NCBI GenBank assembly: GCA_020064725.1
Contig: JAGTWJ010000002.1
Coordinates: 2,728,001-2,792,000 of the forward strand
Reading direction: 5' to 3'
Source of the DNA: Drechslerella dactyloides
Taxonomy: Eukaryota; Ascomycota; Orbiliomycetes; Orbiliales; Orbiliaceae
Length of the DNA: 64,000 nt
Both the position numbers and the translations under genes were made by a program. The notes beneath the pieces are model-generated. The model was not told the origin of the DNA. It searched no databases and worked only from the letters and a program-made list of their open reading frames with translations. Shown here piece after piece: positions 44,015 to 54,621 of this stretch; the stretch's first letter is position 1, and each line of letters starts with the position of its first letter.

Positions 44015-44388
44015 GAGGGCTTCTTTAGTAAGATATCGACTAAAGTATGGGTATTAGGGATGAAGATTAAGGGAGAGATTCCGATTAGACTGGCACAGAG
44101 GTAGAGATCAAGAGGATCTAACCTAGCGCTGGCTAGAGCCGAGTTTTATACCATGGCTATCTAAGCGAAGTCGCTGCATGCTACAGCCGTGATCTCAAAA
44201 GGCGCCAACGCTGACCTAAACCCAGCGTTGACAAGATTAAGCACTGTCACGCCTTTTGATAATACGGTCGTAAGACATTCCCTGATTCCTTCAGTCCATT
44301 CCCTTACTCCTCTCTCTAGAGACAAAGTTTTAGCGCATTATTAACTCCTAACACTATCCTTCCAAAAGAGTTCCTCAGCCGGCCAATG
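44015..44388. other. Spacer between F and G
   Basis: No gene seen. Confidence 0.5.
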
Positions 44389-45237
44389 CTAAACCAAGCT
44401 TGTCGACGGTCGGCGACGCAGATGATACGAGAGTTCCCTTGCAGTATTGCGCACGTCGCCTACCGTTCTATCCATGAAATCCAACAGCCCATTTCGCAGA
44501 CACACCTTGCAAGGGCACCGTTGATCTTCATGCATCCAGGAACGTAGATTCCCCGATCTTTCATATTCGAGTTGCACCAGACATGCTAGATGTACCAGAC
44601 TCTCAGCTACTTGACCTGATCGCTCGAGAACATCTCCTAGCTGTTTGTCAAGATCTTTCAGGAACCGTTGGACGGTGTGAATATCGTGCTCGCGAATATC
44701 GCGCTCGCTATTGTCGTGCATTTCCTCTGAAACGATAGAAGGTGGTTGCTTGAAGCCATTGGTGAAGGTCACTTTCATTCCTTCATGCTGGCCATCTTTA
44801 TAGATGAGGTATGGAACGAGGATTTCTTCATCGATCAAATCCTGGAATAACAAACATTGGTCGACATCGTAGTAGCGTACCGGCAGGGAGTGTCTGATAG
44901 TTCTCTTGATGACCTTGTCGTGCTGCGTGACAACCTCGAGGGAAAACTTGTGGCAGTGCAGGGCTGTATCGGTCCACCAAAGATAGTTGTGCTCCCAGTC
45001 TCGCTGGGGGTAATCGTGGAACACTACTGTGCTTGGATCTTGGATCTCGAGGCCAAATCTCTCGTTGAGCAAGTGCATCGCTTTTCGCTGGAGAATTCTT
45101 TGGGCTCTCTCTGTTCGGATCACTGCCGGGTCGGCAGTTGCCTCTCTGTCGTCATAGTCAAGATAGAGGGGTGGGCTTTGATCAGTATCGCTGGGGGTGA
45201 TAGCTTCCGGAGTCCCACCGGGATTTGTTGTCGCCAT
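44389..45237 (-). CDS. Array member G: Y-x-W domain, helical C-terminus, intact
   Basis: Unknown family. An intact frame of 282 residues from the preferred Met at 45237 (MATTNPGGTPEA); an upstream Met at 45255 adds six. The shared domain: helix QRILQRKAMHLLNERFGLE, core EHNYLWWTDTA, then a longer strand-rich middle, and the closing CLLFQDLIDEEILVPYL. The C-terminal third is helical (DIHTVQRFLKDLDKQLGDVL) with a cysteine cluster CPCKVC near the end that could bind zinc; other members lack it. It is the rightmost member, next to the conserved block. Confidence 0.8.
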   Translation of the reverse strand: MATTNPGGTPEAITPSDTDQSPPLYLDYDDREATADPAVIRTERAQRILQRKAMHLLNERFGLEIQDPSTVVFHDYPQRDWEHNYLWWTDTALHCHKFSLEVVTQHDKVIKRTIRHSLPVRYYDVDQCLLFQDLIDEEILVPYLIYKDGQHEGMKVTFTNGFKQPPSIVSEEMHDNSERDIREHDIHTVQRFLKDLDKQLGDVLERSGQVAESLVHLACLVQLEYERSGNLRSWMHEDQRCPCKVCLRNGLLDFMDRTVGDVRNTARELSYHLRRRPSTSLV

Positions 45238-46444
45238 TTCATATCCTTGGCGCATTGTAACTAGCGTGATTCAACCGTATCTAGGAACGTCTTTGTGGGG
45301 CGTCAAGAAAGACTTTGTGATTGCAGGCTTCGATTGGGGCGGTCGACAACTCCGCAAATGGAGCATTTAGCTCGTCCAGCCTTGCTAGCGTTCCCATGAT
45401 TTATAGTCATTTTAAAGAAAGGATGGCCGCTGTAGGAGTCGTCATAGCCGTAGTCGGTGTGTTTTAGCTAGATTTGTTTTGAATCAACGCCTACGGATCC
45501 ATAGACTGTACATCCGAATAATCCGATCTTCTACAGCAACAGTGAACTCGCTCTACGAGCCGCCATTTATTTATAAATATGGCACCAACATAACCACAAC
45601 TTTCCACCGATGCCACTGCATCTCCTCTTATCACCTGAGCGCTCTTACTCCCATCGATCCCACACGTCAATAATGTATATCTTTGATATTCAACGCAGAA
45701 TGTTGAGGACGTTGTATCTGCCCAATTGGGAAATTCGACATTTTCGGCAAAGCGGATCTGTGCGCGATAATAACAAGGGAGAAACTTGGTCTCGGACAGT
45801 GGGAAGTTTCCCTATTTTTTTCCTCTTTTTGAGATAATATTTTCTTCATTAGGTGTTTATAATAACTTTTAGTTAATTGTTCATACAAAGACAACTTGTA
45901 CTAGTAATGTTGCTTTCGGTGTCGGGACTTAATCTATAGATTTACTAGGACCTCCTCTGGTACCTTGGACTCGGGTTTTCGACCAGCAAGAGACTCGATA
46001 CTCATCTCAAGAAGCACGACAGTCTACACGAAATAGGATATCTTAGGTCACTAGTGTACTATGGACATTTAATTTAACTGTACATGGTAAAGAATTCCAT
46101 GCAACTGTATTCCGTTTCCATATACCTCATGCTCAAGCTCATACAATGCGTCTATGTATCTCTGCGTTTCGTACATTCATTCACATGCAAGCCGCTCCTA
46201 TGCATCGATCAAGACAATGCAATCGCCCTCGTTCGGACCATCTGATATGTAAGTATGCAATGCAATGCAATATGTCCATCCATCCACCTGCCCATCCATC
46301 CATCCATCCATCCATCCTTTACAGCCCAACACCCCCTTCAACGGTAACATCGCACATCATCACGTGTCCAAAACTCCACAAACTCAACTCCGTAACCTCC
46401 ACTCCCGCCTTCCTCTGCCCCAGCACGAACAGGGCGTATAAATC
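45238..46444. other. Right margin of the island
   Basis: No gene seen. Promoter of member G, then AT-rich sequence, then a CATC tetranucleotide microsatellite near the start of the conserved block. Confidence 0.5.
46292..46317. repeat. CATC microsatellite
   Basis: Six and a half uninterrupted CATC units, with degenerate units from about 46275. Confidence 0.85.
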
Positions 46445-49400
46445 CTAGTTACCGCCAGCCGTCGCACCAGCCCCGCCTGCTGCGGGGGGCTCGCGATCTT
46501 TATTGCGATCTCGCTCTCGATCTCGCTCGGCAGTAAGTGTTATGCCGCCGTCCTCATCGACTTCAGACGTGCTGGTCATAGCGTCAACCTGGATGTTACC
46601 CCGCTTCTTCTTATTCCCGCCGATGACGCCGAAGAAGCCGCCTTCCTTCTTGAACGGGCTGGACAGAACCTCCGAGCTTTCACGTCGCCAGCTGCCGAAC
46701 AACTCCGATGCGGACCCGATGGATCCCGAGGAGCCATGACCCTTCTTGCCCGATCCGGATTTCCCTTCCTTCTCCTTATCTTTCTCTTTCTCCTTCTCCT
46801 TGCCGGGAGCGTCGACCGTGATAGCCGCACTGGGCATAAGCCCATCGAGGCTCGGGATCGCAAGCCCGCTGAGTCCGCCGACTTCCTCATCAATGACTTC
46901 CGCCGTCGGGGTCGTCGCTGCATTGTCACCCTTCTTACGGGAGAAAAGCCCGCCCTCTTTCTTAAACGGGGACGAGATGGTGAACTTTGCAGGCGACCCA
47001 AGCTTCGGGCTGGACGTGCTGCCGCCGCCGCCGCCAACGAGCTTCGTGTGGCTTCCCTTCCGACTAAGCCCGATGCGGCTGAGGAGTGACTCCTTCCCGC
47101 CGCCACCCGCACTGCCGGATGCGGACTCCTTGTCAACCGAGGCAGTCGAGGTCGTCAGCGCTAGTTGATCGAGGCTAGCGGAGCTGGCGAACGAGGATTC
47201 CGTGTTCAGCGATTGCGTTTCCGCGTGGAAGTTCGAAGAAGGGCTGGGGCTTGCGTTGTAGGTATCAAAGGTAGGCGCCGTCGGGTTGAGCTTTGCGTTC
47301 ATCGGGACCGGTTGGCCGACGGCACTAGCACTGCCCGAAGCCAACCCAGTGGAGCTACTTCCCTTGTTCGAAGAGAATAGCTTGCCAAGTCGGCTGGGGT
47401 GAGAGTGAGCCGGTGACGTTTGAGGAGACGACGGAAGAGATGGAACCAGTGACGAGGAGTTGTTAATATTAGGGATATCAGCCCAACTTGCCGCCAGAGA
47501 ACTTTGACGAGCAGGAGTGCTGGTCTCCCGAGCCGACCATCCGAAGCGACTAAAGTCCGCGCTAGGCTTTGGGAGTATGCTCTCGCCAAACGATGATATG
47601 GACGATGGACGAGGCGAGATCGGCTCCTTGGAAAGCAAACGTGAGGGTTCCAGGGGATCCGACTCCGGGTCGAAGTGGTTGAACGAGGTGCGAGAGGCGT
47701 TCGCGTTATTCAATGTGCGTTTGATATCGGTACTGTTTGAAAGAAATCCGACTCCCGAAGCGTTCATCCAGCTATTGCCGTGAGAACCGCTCCGGCGACG
47801 GGTGCCGATGGGGTCAAGCCCAGATTCCACCCCCTCCTGCTTAGGGAAGGATTGGGACTGGGAAGGCTTCAGGCTCCCGATCACCGGCGGGTCTGTAGAC
47901 AGCGTCTTACCGCGGGGCCGGGTGAAGTTAAAGAGATTCGGAAATATCTTTTTCGGCTGTACAGGCTCTTCCTGAGACGGAGGAGGGATACCTCTGAGGC
48001 TATTGTTGACAGACGATATGCTATTCGAACGGTTCAGTCTGTGCGACTCCTCGGTCGAGAAGACAGGGAACTGCGGGAAGGAAGTTCGCGGAGATGACAG
48101 CTGGGAGTTTGACATGGAATTCGACGACACGGGCGACTGTGTAGTAGGATGCGGCTGCACGTTCTCGCTAGTCGGAAATGTCTGCGCGTCGAGAAGATAA
48201 GTGCTGCCTCTGGGACTCGGCGGCGCATCATCCATGCTCACGAACAGATTCGACGGTAAAAGTGAATCAGCGGTAGGCGACATGGGAGCGCCAACAGCCA
48301 TTACCCCTGGAGAAGACATCGGATCAGGCCCGCTAGGGTAGTTGAACAGCGGCGCGGACGGCAGAAGAGATGCAAGAGGCGGAGACGTTCGTGTGGGAGC
48401 GGTGGTCGAAGATGGCGTTGGCGGTTGATTGAACGCGGTATTCGGCATGTATGGCAGGTCTGCCGTCGGGTATACAGACAGCGGTGAAGATACAGTTTGC
48501 GTTCTGCTCTTTCTTGTCCGATTTCTCCGCTGTTTCGATTTGCCCTTTACATTCGGAGATTCTGAGGTCGCTGGCACGGCTGCAGTTGGAGGAGCCGGGA
48601 GGCTAGCCCGACGAGCATGCCATGCACGCAGCTGGTGATCCGAACGGAAAAACTCGTCCTGTGCTGCTCGAAACTGTCCTAGAATCTCCATGTACCGCAA
48701 TTCCAAAGCCTTGAAACGAGCTTGCCATTCCCGCTCGACGCGTGCGTCCTCAGATTCTCCGGGAAACGTGGGAATTCTGGATGGCACACCGGGTAGCACC
48801 GCGAGGACCGGATCGTTTGCATCACTGGTCTTTTGCTTCTCGTCCGCTTCTTTCTCCTTGAGTTTCTCCTCCTCGTCGTTGATACTTTTGATCGATTGAG
48901 AAAGAGATCGTATCTCTTCCTCCAAGCTGCTCAACTCTGCAAGAATGGGCTCGAGCTCTTTCTTCTTGTTCTTGTTCATGTCCTCGGCTTCTTGCTTTCG
49001 CGCCTCAGCCTCGTCCTCGAGCTTGTGGAGAGCTTCGAGAGCCGCTTCCCGCTCCTCGTCCCATCGAATACAGTCCTCCTGCATCTTGGCGATCTCATCC
49101 TGTCGAATCTTGAGCGCTTTTTCGACCTTCGACCTCTGGGCTTCGGCTGCACGCTTCGCATCTTCCAGCGTTCTGGTTTCCGTTCGTAGCTGAGAGCGGA
49201 TGTTATCCTCTTCCTTCTTCTTCTCTCGTACGCCTTCCAGTTCCGCTAGTAAAAGAGCCTCAGCGCCTTTATGCTCCTCTTCTTGAGAGGAAAACTGCGC
49301 CTCCAGCTCCTCTGTCTCCCGTTGGATGTTCTCCAGTTCTGCTGTCAGCGCGTTGACCGTCGCATCGCTAGCTGCGGGATCTCCCGTCGAAGTTCCATGG

Positions 49401-50206
49401 CTCGTCGCTCCGTTTGTAGCTAACAGATTCTCCTCAGTTGTGTTGGGTGAATGCTGCCGCCTGAATGTTCGTCGTGACTGCGGGACATGCGGGAGGGTAT
49501 CGGTTGCGTGAATTGTCGGCATATCTTCCGGTGCCGGTGCCGTGCCGCTTCCAAGATTGCCACCAAGTCCACCTGTCGCCAGTCCACTGACGGCACTGCT
49601 GACGCCGGAAGGCGTGTTTCCGCTATCCCTGGCATTCTCATCGGCGGATCGTAAGGTCCGTAGTCGGATCAACGGGCTGGGAGCCTGGAAGTTTGACGAA
49701 TTCGCAGCGATAACCCGCACGTTGTATATCTGGTCGGGGCTGAGGCCGGTGACGACGACACTAGTGTCTCTCCGCTCATTCTCGCCGACTACACGTCGAG
49801 ATATCAAGTTAGCATCCGGGAGGTGCTCCTGCGCGACATCTCGGCGGAAGGGTCCGGGGACTAACCGTTTTGACCGTTGATCTGGATGATGTGCTTGGCT
49901 ACGGACCCTGCCTTCTCCGGAGGCGACCAGTGCAGCTCGATCGAATCCGCGGATATATTGTGTAAGGAAACTCGCGGAGGTGCCGGGATGTCCAGTCCGA
50001 GGCCCTTCACCAGGACTGGGATCGGTATCGCGAGGAGTTTCGACGCCCGGTGGGTAAGCCTACATACTTTCTATCAGTTCTAGAGCTTTCGATTGGTGAT
50101 ATCTGCAGCAGTTTTATGCTGGGCCGTCGACGTCACGGTGATGACGATTGCAGGGGATTACTTACCAAGCCAGGGCCAGCAGGGTGGCTACCAACGCGAC
50201 AACCAT
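46445..50206 (-). CDS. Membrane-anchored fibronectin type III / coiled-coil protein
   Basis: A filamentous-fungal protein of unknown process. Exons 50206-50166, 50059-49866 and 49788-46445 encode 1192 residues. The first 30 residues are a signal anchor (VALVATLLALAWLTH then a basic patch), and a fibronectin type III fold follows at about 45-120 (PPRVSLHNISADSIELHWSP, GLSPDQIYNVRVIAANS). Residues about 185-350 are a charged coiled coil (ELENIQRETEELEAQFSSQE). The rest is a very long Ser/Pro/Gly-rich disordered tail with short repeated phosphosite-like motifs, such as the twin SSPFKKEGG segments. Likely single-pass with the bulk in the cytosol or lumen, orientation unknown. Intron junctions keep phase; donor and acceptor are canonical. 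Confidence 0.85.
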
Positions 50207-51196
50207 ATCGGCATTCGATCTCTCGAACCCGGTTGGCGAAGGATGAAGGTGAATGGAGGGGTGATGGTGGTGAGGGGAGGTTGTCGGAAGGCACCAGTGA
50301 CGACGGCGGGAGTGATTTCAAGATGGGGTTTGCTGCATGCCCGTCGAGATGTCCGCCAAGACTTTCACGAGAAAAATTGCGATTGGCCAGTCGCCCAACG
50401 CAGCAGCATCGACAAATGGCAATTCGACGACTTTGGTACGAACAAACCGCATTGACGCGCGACACCAAGATGGTCTGCCGACGGATGGATTATAAGTATC
50501 GGTAGCGGTCTACAAGATGCATTCTCGATGGAGGCTACGTGGTTTAAAGGCGGAGGGCATCTTTCAATCAGCGGGTAACTGCACCACATTCCCGACAGGT
50601 TGAATTCGGATGAGGTTTTTACTACGCAGTTGGAATGTGGCTAATGCCGAAATCATCCGCCGGGCCAAGCTAGGGAGCTGTGGCGCGCACGCAATCGAAT
50701 GCAGTCACTCGTATCGTGTGGATCAAGGCCGACAGCACGGCTTTCGCAGTCGGACGACAGACTCTACACGCATATATCTGGGTAGATACCTCGCTACGAG
50801 ATAGATATGATATCTCTATTCATCCTCGATCCGGTCGGCACGTATTCAATAGCGATATCGGTACCAGATGCTTACTATACCGCCTTCCTGATAGGCCCGC
50901 TTGCATGCTCGTATACAATCATACATGCACGCATGATACATGATATTGTTCTGTCAGTCCGTCGGTCTATATTCCTGTTTCTCTACCCGGAAATTCAGGA
51001 CGACCGGTTATTGGATACTGTGGCCTTGTATCGATACCTGCTGCTGTGTCGTCGACAATTGTTCAAGATTCTATGGAACCAGCGAATCGACACGACATAC
51101 ACGCTACTACTGAAGGGGGATCCTATTACTCCCCTGTCGTTGATTCGCGAATTTGGCGGGCGTCCCGCATTCTCGACGGACGTCCGTTGGGAACGT

Positions 51197-51216
51197 GCAT
51201 ACGCATACGCATACGC
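51197..51216. repeat. ACGCAT microsatellite
   Basis: Three and a third units of a hexanucleotide, no coding context. Confidence 0.8.
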
Positions 51217-54200
51217 ACTGCAGGAGGGTTGATAGCACCTGTCGATTGGGGTTAACTCTTGATGTTTTGTGGAGTCGCAGACGCAGATGCTGCTTCGCGT
51301 TTCAATCAAGTTTGGCGAGCTCGACTTTGGCCTGCCTGCTCGCTCTTCTTGCGCAGCTCTCGAGTAGCTACCCTGTTACTGTGCCCTGCTGTGCTGCGAG
51401 CTGAGCTGTTGCAAAGAGGAAGGGGAATCGCACAGCCAATGACATTGTATATCCGCGGAGCTCAACCGGAGCGCTCGTCGAGTCGACGGGTTTCGCATAA
51501 ATCAGCACTGTAACAAACTAAGGAACCGGCATCCTTCCGCGACGAATGGAAAACGCGGGGTAGCCAAATGCAAACCAAGGTTATTCCGCAGAGCGGAAGC
51601 CTACCCGAGCGAGGAGCGACGGGCATTGGAAAGTTAATAGATTGAAACTTTGTGGAGGTGAGATAAAACTCTCGGTTGGGAAACACGCTTAGCTTCAGCA
51701 TTGAGGGAAAGCATGAAGGCTAATCCATCAGATGACCTGCGCCGCCTAACCCCGTCAGGCGGCGAGTATCCGTCTCGAGTCTATCCGCATCTCTCAGCCG
51801 GTCATCTACTTAGAGCTACTCTGATGTATTGTATGTTGAATGTTAAGACCGTCGCATGAATTCCACAGCTCTTCCCCACGGTTCGCAGAAAGCTCTTCAC
51901 GTGGTCGCCGGCCCCACGGCGCTCGAGACGACCGATACAGGATACGTTTAAGTAACACCAGCGAGCTGCTGTGCATGTCCCCAGCGATCTATGGATTTAG
52001 CCTGGATCGGTCCTCAACGACCCTGTCCGGATTCCTTCATGGGCCTAGTGCCCTTTTCAACTTCCCCAGGACCATATGCGCAATGACTGTTCAGGATTCT
52101 CGATGGCGGCTGTAACGTTGGGGAGGCTCGCTCAGGCAGCGTTAGATTCTGGACGCTAATTAAGTCTCCGCCGTGCCCTGTCAGACAGACAGCCAGGTGA
52201 CAGCTCCCAATATTAAGCATTCGATCCTGAAGCGATGCCCCCACGACGACGCCGCAGTCGAGCCAGAGCATTGGCACCCGCCCAACCGTTTTCCAGGCTG
52301 CGTAGGTTGAGTCAACGGGCAGGCATAGAAGCCGTCAACAGAATCGGAATCCCGCCGGCGAGCTATTGCATTGCATTGCAATTGGGCATAGTTGTTTCGT
52401 TACGAGCTAGTGTGTCCGTCTGTAGGACGTTTAGGACATGCAGCCCTCTTCCGAATTGAGTCCAAATCACCAGGAGAATAGAAGCAGAAACATAAAATTT
52501 TGCCTTTGTCTCTGTTTCTGGATGTCGCTCTGCCGTGATGGGCTTTCGGCATAGCGCAAATTTTCGCCGAACTTTTTGGCTTCAGCTTGTGATCTCGGAT
52601 CGGACCATCAATTACCTGAATACGACGGACGCTGCTGATAAGGAGAGCATTGACCGAGGCTCGTCCGGACGGTCCGGACCAAGCTCCATCAATTGCCAGG
52701 GCCCGAAAACGAGCTTGACGCCGGGTTCCAATACAGGCTGCTCCGTACCTTCCAGCAAAGCTTATGTCGTAAGATGACGATGTATGCGTATGCTGCTCGT
52801 CCAGGGCAGCGTTACCTAGGTACGTACCGCCGGCCTGCCAAAGGTCAATTTCGTAACTAGCCTGCGCCAGCTTTTTTTTTTGCAGTCCTGATAGAACGTA
52901 ACCCGGAGTGGGCCCGGCCTGCATGGAGTTCCCTCATTTTCGCATGAGCCGGGGAAGCTAGACTCAAGCCGTGCTTGCAGCTTCTGTCGAGGCCTCCGAC
53001 CGAACCGATGCAGCATGTGGTTCCCCGCCCTACGCCTTGGCTTGCCCGCGGGCGTCCTGTTGACCCTCGTCCTCGACGCCGGCGTGCGTGGTGGCCAGTT
53101 GCGAATGCAGTTCAGCCATGTTTGTCCCTGGGCGGGCTGGACTGGACCGTCGACTGGGTCCGGGCCACCCACACCGTCCATGATCTCTTCCAGCTGCAGC
53201 GTTTTTGCCAGAGATATTATTAAGAAGCAGTGCAGTAAGCTGTGGCAGGGATTCTGCTGCGGTTGGGAGCGAATGACGCTGGGGATTTGATCGGGTAGAC
53301 GTCGAATCGTAGAAGGGGAAGTGTCGAGGTATCTGTACAATATACAATCACGATGATGCATATGCACGAGCGAAACGGATCCCAGCAGAGTGAAGATGGC
53401 ATTAATTAAGCATGTTGGAGACCGCTCCGTATGGCATGCCGTTATGCCTCCGACAAAAGAAGCATGTTCTCCGCCCGTTGCTCTCGAGGCGGAGGCAAAG
53501 AAGGGGCGATATAATAGCTAGTAGCATCCTTCCAGGTCGAACTAGAAGGAAGAGGCGCCTGTCGTCAGCAGCATATTATATATCAGCAGCCGTCGCCCTC
53601 GATCCTCCCTCGGCCGGCAAATTAAATATATCTGCTGGGGCCATCTCGCATTCACATTGTCATTGTACTCCCGTACGAAGCATCATCAGATCCGATCTAA
53701 CTATCCAATTACTGCGAGAGAAGCGCGAGCTCGCATCGCCCGCGTATATAACCGTCCGGTCGCCCGCCAACCGACGGAACCGCCCGTGCCCTCGAACGCT
53801 CCTCGTCATCTCACCACCTTGCTTTTCTTCGCCTGCGACGCTCACTGCCGCAGGATTTCGAGCTCACGGCCGCCCAACAAGCACGGCAACACTTTAAATT
53901 ACCAAGCCCAACCTTCGCTCCTTCTCCGTCTTGCCTCTCCGTCCCTCATCCACCCATCTTCAATTGCAAGTCGCATCGCCAGTCGGAGACTTGGGCTTCC
54001 CGCAGGCCACGAGTTCCAGGGACCCTCCGTCCGCTACGCCATTTCCAGCTCGGCTGATCCAGCGCATTCCATCGCCCTCGTTCTGTCCTGGCCGGTCGCC
54101 CTGTAGGAGATCGCCGTGTAGCCGACAGCGCTGACTAGCCTGGCCTCTCGCAGAACGTCAGCTGCCCTCCTGCCGGCTAACCAAGGCCTGTCGACCAGTC

Positions 54201-54466
54201 TGCAGCCTGTCGTCATTTCGCAAGGCCCGGACTAACCTTCTTTCCTTCGTACTTTTATTACGTCCTGTTCTTGTTACCCGGCCGGCCTGCATACTAAGTA
54301 CTCGTCGCACTTGGTTATATTGGCCTTGCGCGCCACAACATTTTTTCGATTTCCACCGCTTCATAATTACTTCCAGTTCCGGCGCATGAAAGGGTCCGCG
54401 AGTGGGAAAGGCGTCGTGTGCTTCGGGCCCTAACAAAACCTCTCCGTTCCCCTTCTCTCCGTAAGG

Positions 54467-54562
54467 AGACCTCTCTCCCTTCATCTCTCACCTCTCTCTC
54501 TCCCCTTCCATCTCTCTTTCTCGATCCCGTCCGTCCTTCCTTCCTTCCAACTAGACCTATAC
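54467..54562 (+). promoter_or_regulatory. Pyrimidine-rich leader before lipin
   Basis: A long CTCTCTCC/CTTCCTTCC tract ending 60 nt before the start codon, typical of strongly expressed fungal promoters and leaders, where transcription often starts just after a CT run. Confidence 0.5.
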
Positions 54563-54621
54563 CGCCTGTCCCATCCTACGAAACCTTCACCGTAACGGTC
54601 GATCGGTCTCCAGCAGCAGAC

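Larger units (their letters stand above)
50207..54621. other. 4.4 kb spacer between divergent FN3 protein and lipin
   Basis: No supported coding sequence. Features: an ACGCAT microsatellite at about 51197-51216, a TACCTAGGTA palindrome at 52813-52822, and a CT-rich leader just before the lipin start. Frames at 52400-53370 on both strands are mutually exclusive and show no family. Probably long promoters and a long 5' UTR. Confidence 0.5.

Noticed and set aside
52400..53370. Large overlapping frames on both strands
   Set aside because: GC-rich sequence keeps several frames open at once. None shows a domain or consistent start.
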